From the NCBI GenBank assembly GCA_965211775.1, contig OZ242974.1, positions 4,092,001 through 4,156,000 on the forward strand: 64,000 bases of DNA, given 5' to 3'. Numbering within the stretch: the stretch's first letter is position 1; each line of letters starts with the position of its first letter. Both the position numbers and the translations under genes were made by a program. Origin of the DNA: Thiodiazotropha sp040506975 (lineage in GTDB: Bacteria > Pseudomonadota > Gammaproteobacteria > Chromatiales > Chromatiaceae). Shown piece by piece: positions 36,920 to 44,088 of the stretch. A model generated the notes under the pieces. It ran no database searches. It saw only the letters and a program-made list of their open reading frames with translations, and was not told the DNA's origin.

Positions 36920-38308
36920 TTATCGTTCTCTCAGTGCCCTGCCTTTCGCGCGCAATAGTGGTTTGAAAAGATATTCGAGAACACTCTTTTTCCCGGTAAG
37001 AATATCGACCTCTGCCTGCATTCCGGGGATGATCGGCAATGCCTTCTCCTGGGTACCCAGGTCTGTTTTATCGGTTCTTACCCGTACAAGATAAAAACTC
37101 TCCTGTTCATGCTCCTCCTTGATAGTATCGGCACTGATATGCTCAACTTTACCGGTAAGCGCCCCATAGACGGCAAAGTCATAGGCTGTCAGTTTTACAA
37201 TCGCTTTCTGGCCCGGGCGCAGAAATGCAATGTCTTTTGGACCGACCTTCGCCTCAACGAGCAGGGAATCGTCCAATGGCACAATTTCCATCAATTCCAT
37301 ACCAGGCTGTATGACGCCACCCAGGGTGTTGATCATGACCTGTTTGACCGTCCCCTTCACAGGTGAACGGACTGCGGTACGGGTCACCCTGTCTTCCAGC
37401 GCTACGCTGGTCTCCTTAAGTTTAGCGAGTTCCGCAAGTACATCATTCAGTTCGGCATGCGCTTCATTTTTGAAACGAATCAAAATCTCAGAGACCTTCT
37501 GTTCTGCCTCTTCGAGGCGGGATTTCATACGAGGGATAGTCAATTTAGTTGTCTCGAGTTCCCCTTCCAGTTCGCTGACCTCCCTTTCAAGCCGCAGGAT
37601 TTCAACTTCAGAAATGGCGCCTGCTTGCAGGAGTGGTTTTGACAAGTCCAACTCTCTGGTTACTAATGACAGATTCCGTTTCAATCTTACGCTTTTTACC
37701 TCAAGGCCTCTTATCTCCTGGTTAATCTGTTCAACCTGCTTGGACAGAATTGAACGGTTGGTCTGCAACTCTTTCTGCCGTGAATTGAACAGGCCCTGCT
37801 CCTGATCTACCAACGTTGGATACTTTTCAGCCATATCCAACGGCGCCTCAAATGCCTTATTGCCGGTCTCCGCCTGTAGCCTGGTGGCTTTGGCTTTCAG
37901 CGCCCAGAACTGTAATTGTGTTTCCCTCAAGGAAGAGGAGAATCGTGTGTCATCTATCTGTAGCAGGACCTGCCCCTGCTCAACAGTATCTCCATCCTGT
38001 ACGTATAATGCAGAAAGTATTCCCCCCTCTAGATTCTGAATGACCTGTATCTGACTGGAGGGTATTACCTTGCCGACTCCCCTTGTCACCTCGTCCAACT
38101 CGGCCCAGCTGGCCCAAACGATAGCCAAAATGACTATCAAAAACACCACCCACAGAATAGTCCGCCCACCCCGAGGGGCCTGCACCAGCAGTGCGACAGT
38201 CTTATCCTCCATGAAATCGTTGTCGCCATTGCCTGGTTTTCCAGACTCAAACGACAAAGGAGCTGCCTGTCTTTCGACTTCTATTGTTTGAGACTCAGTG
38301 TCCATCAT
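36920..38308 (-). CDS. type I secretion membrane fusion protein (HlyD/LapC family)
   Basis: The 462-residue periplasmic adaptor links the inner membrane ABC transporter to the TolC-like channel. It has one transmembrane segment at about 48-68, then the biotinyl-lipoyl half-motif with V-I-Q-N-L-E-G-G-I-L. A long coiled coil spans about 140-300, followed by the second half-motif V-R-S-P-V-K-G-T-V-K. The C-terminal beta-barrel ends P-I-I-P-G-M-Q-A-E-V-D-I-L-T-G, the HlyD signature. The start is one of two adjacent ATGs. It follows the LapB-like gene by 36 bases in the same operon. Confidence 0.95.
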   Translation of the reverse strand: MMDTESQTIEVERQAAPLSFESGKPGNGDNDFMEDKTVALLVQAPRGGRTILWVVFLIVILAIVWASWAELDEVTRGVGKVIPSSQIQVIQNLEGGILSALYVQDGDTVEQGQVLLQIDDTRFSSSLRETQLQFWALKAKATRLQAETGNKAFEAPLDMAEKYPTLVDQEQGLFNSRQKELQTNRSILSKQVEQINQEIRGLEVKSVRLKRNLSLVTRELDLSKPLLQAGAISEVEILRLEREVSELEGELETTKLTIPRMKSRLEEAEQKVSEILIRFKNEAHAELNDVLAELAKLKETSVALEDRVTRTAVRSPVKGTVKQVMINTLGGVIQPGMELMEIVPLDDSLLVEAKVGPKDIAFLRPGQKAIVKLTAYDFAVYGALTGKVEHISADTIKEEHEQESFYLVRVRTDKTDLGTQEKALPIIPGMQAEVDILTGKKSVLEYLFKPLLRAKGRALRER

Positions 38309-38344
38309 TCAATTCAAGTGTCTCGGCATCTGAACTTTCGCCAT

Positions 38345-40555
38345 TCATTTAGATACCTCTGCCGGCTTGGCGGAATTGCCACTCCGGCTCTGTTTCAAGG
38401 CTTCAAGCACCTGCGCTTTAGGGCCGTCGGCAATCACCCTGCCCCCATCGATAACGATCAGTCGATCCACCAGTTCGAGCAATGATGAACGATGGGTCAC
38501 CAGAATCAAGGTCTTATCCTCTGCATACTTGTAAAGTTGGCGTTTCAGGATCGCCTCGGTGCTGTTATCCATCGAATTGCTGGGCTCATCCAACATCAGT
38601 ACGGGGGGATCGAGTAAAAGAGCTCGTGCTATGGCTATGGCCTGACGCTGTCCTCCTGAAAGGTGTTCGCCCCGCTCTCCCACTTGCATATCGAAACCAT
38701 GTGGGTGCTGATTGACAAAATCCATCACACCGGCAATTTGCGCCACTTGTAGAATATCGTTGTCATCCGCGTAGGGTGCCCCTAGAACAATATTGTCCCT
38801 GACACTGCCGTAAAAGAGCATAATGTCCTGAGGTACGTAACCGATACTGCGCCGGAGATCTGCAGGATCTACCTGTCTTAGATCAGCCCCATCAACACGC
38901 ACTGCACCGGAATCAGGATCGTAAAGCCCCTGCATAAGCTTTTCGATCGTGGTCTTCCCGGAACCCACCTTACCGATAATGGCGACCTTCTCGCCGGACG
39001 AAATCGACATGGAGACATTTCTCAATGTCGTCTTTTCCTCACCGGGATAGGTGAATGTGACATCATCCAGTTCAATATCACCCTGGAATTGCTCACGGCT
39101 GAGAAATGTTTTCCCCTCCGGTCGTTCAACTGGCAGTTCCATCACACTGTTGAGACTTCCGAGCGCGGTCTTAGCCTGGTAGTAACGCACGGCAAGATTA
39201 GCCACCTGCGCCATTGGAGCCAGGGCTCGTCCCACCAAAATCACTCCGGCTATCAAGGCCCCCATGCTGAGCTCTCCCTCAGCAATCAGATAGACTCCGA
39301 GGACCACTATTCCCACCTGTGACATCTGCTGAAAGAAAGTTGCCACATTGGAAACCGATGCAGACAGCAAACGTGAACGAACCCCCCACTGTGCGATGTG
39401 GCCAGTCAGCTGTTCCCATTTTCGCTGCACTTCACTCTCGGCACCAAGATGCTTGATGGTTTCGACTGCGGTCAAGGATTCGATCAATGTCGCTCCCTTT
39501 TGTGCCGATGCACGATACGTGGCTTCAACCGACCGCCTGAGTGGTGACTGGATCAATATCCCGTACAGAATCACGATTGGAATACAGACGACAGGTACGT
39601 ATGCCAATGGCCCGCCAATAAACCAGATAACCAGGATAAACAATAAAACAAAGGGTAGATCGACCAGGGTCACAACAGTAGCCGATGTGATGAAATCCCG
39701 GATACTTTCAAACTCACGCAGATTATTGGCGAATGCACCAACAGAAGGTGGACGCGCCGCCATTTTAATACCGAGAACACGCTCGAACAGCATGGAAGAA
39801 AGCAAAATATCCGACTTTTTACCGGCAACGTCAATAAAGTAACCACGCAGGCTCCGCATAATCACATCAAAGGAATAGACTATAAAGATACCAATCACCA
39901 ACACCCATAGCGTCTCAATTGCATTATTCGGCACCACCCGGTCATAGACATTCATGATAAACAGGGGACTTGCCAAGGCGAACAAATTGATAAGTAGTGA
40001 CGAGACAAGCACGTCTCTGTAGATTCGCCATGATTTTACCAATGTTCCCCAAAACCAATGGCGGGTGCTCAGTCTCAAAACCTCTGGAGTCCGGTCATCA
40101 AAGCGATGTTCCAAGCGGATAAAGATTGCATATCCTGAGTACTGTCGCTCAAGGTCATCGATGGTTATCTGATGCGTACCCTCCCCACTCTCAGGTTGCA
40201 TAATGGTCAATTGATTGCCATCTTCACTACGCTCCATCAAGACACAACTCTGCCTGTTCTTGAGCAACAATACGGCGGGAAGCACCAGGGAACTGATTTT
40301 TTGTATGGGACGCCGAACAATCCTTGCACTGAGTTGAGCACGCTGAGCCGCACGCAGGAAAAGCTCAGGCGTCAGGCGATGATTCTCCAGCGGCAATCCG
40401 GCACGCAAGGCATCATGTGAGTGAACACGTCCATAATAGCGGGTTAGAAAAACCAGACAATCCAGTAGCGGATCATCAAATGCAGATCCATCTGTGGGGT
40501 GTTTCCACTCCTCTGTCACATCCTGTTGCTGTTGTTGTGCTTTAATATCTGACAT
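38345..40555 (-). CDS. type I secretion ABC transporter, permease/ATPase (LapB family)
   Basis: The 736-residue inner membrane exporter powers adhesin secretion. An N-terminal C39-peptidase-like domain (about 20-150) lacks a convincing catalytic Cys-His pair, as in LapB transporters that do not cleave their substrate. The membrane domain spans about 170-450. The ATPase domain has Walker A G-K-V-G-S-G-K-T-T at about 527, the signature L-S-G-G-Q-R-Q, Walker B V-L-M-L-D-E-P-S and the switch histidine in V-T-H-R. It is the first gene of the lapB-lapC-regulator operon. Confidence 0.96.
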   Translation of the reverse strand: MSDIKAQQQQQDVTEEWKHPTDGSAFDDPLLDCLVFLTRYYGRVHSHDALRAGLPLENHRLTPELFLRAAQRAQLSARIVRRPIQKISSLVLPAVLLLKNRQSCVLMERSEDGNQLTIMQPESGEGTHQITIDDLERQYSGYAIFIRLEHRFDDRTPEVLRLSTRHWFWGTLVKSWRIYRDVLVSSLLINLFALASPLFIMNVYDRVVPNNAIETLWVLVIGIFIVYSFDVIMRSLRGYFIDVAGKKSDILLSSMLFERVLGIKMAARPPSVGAFANNLREFESIRDFITSATVVTLVDLPFVLLFILVIWFIGGPLAYVPVVCIPIVILYGILIQSPLRRSVEATYRASAQKGATLIESLTAVETIKHLGAESEVQRKWEQLTGHIAQWGVRSRLLSASVSNVATFFQQMSQVGIVVLGVYLIAEGELSMGALIAGVILVGRALAPMAQVANLAVRYYQAKTALGSLNSVMELPVERPEGKTFLSREQFQGDIELDDVTFTYPGEEKTTLRNVSMSISSGEKVAIIGKVGSGKTTIEKLMQGLYDPDSGAVRVDGADLRQVDPADLRRSIGYVPQDIMLFYGSVRDNIVLGAPYADDNDILQVAQIAGVMDFVNQHPHGFDMQVGERGEHLSGGQRQAIAIARALLLDPPVLMLDEPSNSMDNSTEAILKRQLYKYAEDKTLILVTHRSSLLELVDRLIVIDGGRVIADGPKAQVLEALKQSRSGNSAKPAEVSK

Positions 40556-40628
40556 GGATTGTATCGTGACACTTGCTTTTCAATAGATGACTGCCAGGAT
40601 CTAAAGAATTACTTGTCGAGGAATCTCT

Positions 40629-40967
40629 ATGTTGTATGCGAAACGTGATAATGATGGCAATATTATCAATCTCTCGGACACCCCTTCTTCTGGCGCCGAT
40701 GAGGAGGTAAGCGCCACAGATGACGAGGTTATCGGATTTATATTCAACAACAGTTCCACCACTCTTTCGAAAAAGTTACTCTCTGAGACCGATGCTGGGA
40801 TGATCCGCATCGTCGAGGATCTGATCGCGTTGCTTATTCAGAAAAACCTGATTATGTTCACCGATCTGCCGAATGCCGCCCAGCAAAAAATCTTGATGCG
40901 AAACCAGATTCGATCAGTATTTCAATCAGGTGACCCACTTCTCGTCGACGATGACGAGCTCCTTTAA
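40629..40967 (+). CDS. small conserved protein of the adhesin locus
   Basis: The soluble protein of 112 residues opens M-L-Y-A-K-R-D-N-D-G-N-I-I-N-L-S and has an acidic middle (E-E-V-S-A-T-D-D-E-V). Its helical C-terminal half includes R-I-V-E-D-L-I-A-L-L-I and P-N-A-A-Q-Q-K-I-L-M-R. Similar short proteins occur in marine gammaproteobacteria and are sometimes mislabelled as tryptophan synthase beta; this is from memory and not checked. No function is known. It is divergent from the LapB-like gene across 73 bases and convergent with lapD, so it may share control with the secretion operon. Confidence 0.7.
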   Translation: MLYAKRDNDGNIINLSDTPSSGADEEVSATDDEVIGFIFNNSSTTLSKKLLSETDAGMIRIVEDLIALLIQKNLIMFTDLPNAAQQKILMRNQIRSVFQSGDPLLVDDDELL

Positions 40968-40995
40968 TTCCTTAGCGTCACATGAAGTAAATTCT

Positions 40996-43005
40996 TTAAG
41001 TTTCTTGGTGTTGCAGAACAGAGATAGTAATACCCGGTAGTGACGACCACATTGGCTTGCCTAAATAGTAGCCCTGCCCACCCACCAGATTGAGTCGTTG
41101 CAGAATTTCCCAAGTCTGTTCCGTCTCCACATTCTCTCCAACCACTTTTATCTCCAGTCCATGCGCAATATAGACCAACGCCTCAATAAAAAACTGGTTC
41201 TCGGCACTTGCCTGGAGTTCCCTGAGATAACTGCCATCGATCTTCAGAAAATCAACTTTTATTGTCTTTAAATAGCCGAATGCACTATGGCTACGGCCAA
41301 AATGATCAAGGGAGAAGGCTGCTCCATATCGTTTGATCAAATCAATAAATCGACTGACGTTCTCCAGCTGTGCTACAGCACCATATTCCGGCATCTCAAA
41401 GATCAAGCGCTGTGAAAGCTCCGAATTTTCACCCAGCTGCCGTTCAAGCCAGGCAAAAAATGAACTGTTTTCCAAACATATAGGAGAGATATTAATGGCA
41501 TAACAGGTATTATCGTCAACCTCTTTCCGCAAACGTTCAAGAATTTTTACGATCACCACCTTATCGATCTCAGACGTCAAGCCGAGTCTATCCGCATGGG
41601 GAATAAACAGGCCTGCAGACAAGAGTTGAGCTTCACCCTGCTCATTCTCCTCCCTGATTCGCACATAGACCTCCTGGTGTAGGATTGTATTGTCTCGACA
41701 AGCGAAAACCGGCTGGAATTGCAGGATAAATTTGTCGGCTGCCAACGCGCTTTTTATCGTTGTATGCCAATCGGTCGCCCCCTTGATCCTGGCGTTATCC
41801 AATTCACCGGGCATATAGAGATGCCATGAATTTGGCCCCTCGCTTTGCGCGGTGCGGAGTGACATATCCGCTTGCGAGAACAATTCCGAAAGATTCTGAG
41901 AACCGTTGAAAGCGGCCAATCCGATATGCCCCACATCCTGGCTGAGCGCATGGCCGGTGTCGGCGAGTCCGGACAGCGCGCTAGACAAGGCCTGGCCCAG
42001 CTTGGTTGCCTGGACCACGTCCATGTCTTCGACAAACAGTGCGAAATCACCGCCGTTCAAATGTGCCAGATAACTTTTGTTTAGCGACTTGCTTACCGAC
42101 CGCAATACCTCGGAGCTCTGTTTCAGCAGTTCATCACCGGCCTGATAGCCATGATTCTCATTTATTTCCTTGAGATTTTTGAGTTCTATCAGCGCCAGTA
42201 AACCACTGGAGCACTCCTCTGGCGATGCCAGAAGATTCTTGATGGTGTTGTTGAAAAAACGTTTATTGGTGAGATTGGTAACCGGATTGAGGGACGCCTG
42301 GCGGTGCAGGCCCTCGGTCAATCGCTCCAGCCTTTCGATCATCCCCTTGACCTTTGTGGACATCCGATTCATTGCCAGGACGATGCGGCGTAGGTCTAAG
42401 GTCCTGGGTAGCCTCTCAATTATGGGAAATTCCCGATTGACGATGGCATTCGCCTGTTGTTCCACCTCTCTTAAAGGCCTGAGCACAAATTGCAGCGAGA
42501 GCAAAGCCAAAAGCAGGACCACCAATGCACTGAGCAGAAACCACCTGAAGATCTCGACGCTATTCTGCCACAATTGTCGATGGGCAAAACCGGGATGACT
42601 CTGCACGACCACCTTTCCGGCCTGTACCCAACCGGACATCACGATTGCCTCACCTATCGGCGTGCTGAGAGGAAATTGTTCTATAAACCACTCAGGCACG
42701 CCCTCGAGTGTGACTGCCAGTTTACGTTCAACCAGGGGCGCCCCTTGCATATCCTGTACTACAACCAGACGATAGTATCCCCGGTCGAAGATCGCGTCGG
42801 TCATGGACGTGACCGTGGCAAGATCCTTTTCAGCCATATGCTTTGAAATCGACAGCCCCAGAGATGTTGCCGTGTCCTGTGCGTGGGACTCCAATTGTGA
42901 CTCGAGATAAGTGCGTGTGTTTTGCACACTGATATAGAAGGTGCCGGCGAACACCAGAACCAACAGCACAGTGATTAAAATTATCAATTGTCGTGATAGC
43001 GTCAT
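40996..43005 (-). CDS. lapD: LapD-type c-di-GMP receptor with degenerate GGDEF and EAL domains
   Basis: The inner membrane receptor controls LapG according to c-di-GMP level. It has a transmembrane helix at about 6-25, a periplasmic LapD/MoxY domain (about 28-150), a second helix at about 153-175 and a HAMP domain with L-R-P-L-R-E-V-E-Q-Q. A GGDEF domain follows, whose active-site loop reads N-G-G-D-F-A in place of GGDEF, and then an EAL domain whose signature reads E-V-Y in place of EAL. Both enzymes should be inactive, as known for LapD, which only binds c-di-GMP. It lies 95 bases downstream of lapG. Confidence 0.93.
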   Translation of the reverse strand: MTLSRQLIILITVLLVLVFAGTFYISVQNTRTYLESQLESHAQDTATSLGLSISKHMAEKDLATVTSMTDAIFDRGYYRLVVVQDMQGAPLVERKLAVTLEGVPEWFIEQFPLSTPIGEAIVMSGWVQAGKVVVQSHPGFAHRQLWQNSVEIFRWFLLSALVVLLLALLSLQFVLRPLREVEQQANAIVNREFPIIERLPRTLDLRRIVLAMNRMSTKVKGMIERLERLTEGLHRQASLNPVTNLTNKRFFNNTIKNLLASPEECSSGLLALIELKNLKEINENHGYQAGDELLKQSSEVLRSVSKSLNKSYLAHLNGGDFALFVEDMDVVQATKLGQALSSALSGLADTGHALSQDVGHIGLAAFNGSQNLSELFSQADMSLRTAQSEGPNSWHLYMPGELDNARIKGATDWHTTIKSALAADKFILQFQPVFACRDNTILHQEVYVRIREENEQGEAQLLSAGLFIPHADRLGLTSEIDKVVIVKILERLRKEVDDNTCYAINISPICLENSSFFAWLERQLGENSELSQRLIFEMPEYGAVAQLENVSRFIDLIKRYGAAFSLDHFGRSHSAFGYLKTIKVDFLKIDGSYLRELQASAENQFFIEALVYIAHGLEIKVVGENVETEQTWEILQRLNLVGGQGYYLGKPMWSSLPGITISVLQHQET

Positions 43006-43100
43006 GAGCCTTTCACCCTATACCCATCGATGATGACAGCATCGATGCCCTATTGTAACCGTAAATTCACATCCATCTCCGTACGTTGATTCTATTTCTT

Positions 43101-43786
43101 TCAACGCTTTGCCTCCTGCTGCATTCTTTTCTTTACTTCCTGCCATAGACTAAGTCGGGTTGATGAACCCACCTTTTTTCCCCTGCCCAAACTTTTTGCC
43201 AGCCATAAACCATCGGCGTTAAAGCTGTATACCGGAGTGAGGTCGAGGCGATTGCCGGCAGACAGCAGTTGAGGATTGATGTTGTCCAACACCTTGGGAA
43301 TCGAGGATGGTTCGGGATAGTAGGTCAACACCATGTGGGATTGATTCAACTCTACCGATTTGACATACATGATTCGCAGCTTCTCTTCCGCTACACCCAT
43401 CTCCCTCAGGGTGAAGTATTTGGCGATGGAGTAGTCCTCGCAGTCACCCCCTTTCGCACCAACAATTCCAAGGGTGTTGCCCAATAGTCCTCTTTGCCCC
43501 ACAGTTCCACATCGGACTGGTATGGGATCTGGTTGAAGAAATCATTGACGCGCCGCAGCTTCTCGAATTCATCGATATCATTGTTCTCCAGCATCAATCG
43601 ACGCCAGGATGCGACTCGATCCCCCGCCTGATCACCAAAATTTTGTTTCGCCCAGGTAACTGCCTCATCCGTCAAATCGATGCTTTCGGCAAAGGCAATC
43701 GCTACTCCCAGCCAGAGTATCGCAGAGATCAGAAAGGCTGGAATCGACCGTTGTCTATGTTCCTTAAAACGCAAATAACCCGTCAC
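43101..43786 (-). pseudogene. lapG: LapG-type periplasmic cysteine protease, frameshifted in a G run
   Basis: LapG cleaves the adhesin retention module at the di-alanine site to release cells from biofilm. The first frame has a hydrophobic export signal (P-A-F-L-I-S-A-I-L-W-L-G-V-A-I-A-F-A) and the N-terminal half up to E-L-L-V-R-K-G. The catalytic part, G-D-C-E-D-Y-S with the cysteine, N-Q-S-H-M-V-L-T-Y-Y with the histidine and V-L-D-N-I-N with the aspartate, is in a different frame. The break is a run of five G (43447-43451); six G would give one protein of about 228 residues, the normal LapG size. I placed the start at a GTG (43786) after AGGTG. As sequenced no active protease would be made. 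Confidence 0.88.
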
Positions 43787-43874
43787 CAATACACCTGCAT
43801 TCCAGCGGTTGGCGGTAGGGTGGCTGTATTCAATCCACTTGAAGGCCACCTCATCCCGGTATTTCCCGAGATAC

Positions 43875-43895
43875 AAGACCTGTTAGCAGGCCCCT
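43875..43895. repeat. degenerate copy of the AGGGCCTGTT palindrome
   Basis: AGACCTGTTAGCAGGCCCCT resembles the perfect palindrome at 61635-61654 with a few changes. It sits between lapG and ppdK. Confidence 0.4.
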
Positions 43896-44088
43896 GGGAA
43901 GACCAGTGAATGACCGGAATTTATCAGGAAGGCTTGTAGAGGTTCTCTCCGAGCCACGACATGAATGACCAGGATTCTCCCTTGGGTACACGCCGGTACT
44001 TCTTTATCTTCCATAGGATTATGTCGACTGTTTGGCCGATATCTTGACCAGATGGGCCGGAGATTGCTCCGGCCCAATGAACGGAAAA
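43896..44088. other. lapG-ppdK gap with a possible gene remnant
   Basis: On the minus strand an open frame without a start codon reads I-I-L-W-K-I-K-K-Y-R-R-V-P-K-G-E-S-W-S-F and ends N-L-Y-K-P-S before a stop near 43932. It looks protein-like and could be the tail of a lost gene, but I cannot name it. The ppdK hairpin is at 44054-44075. Confidence 0.3.
44054..44075 (-). terminator. hairpin after ppdK
   Basis: A perfect nine-base stem GGGCCGGAG / CTCCGGCCC with a four-base loop lies 13 bases after the ppdK stop. No T run follows, so it may act as an RNA 3' end protector or a weak terminator. Confidence 0.6.
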
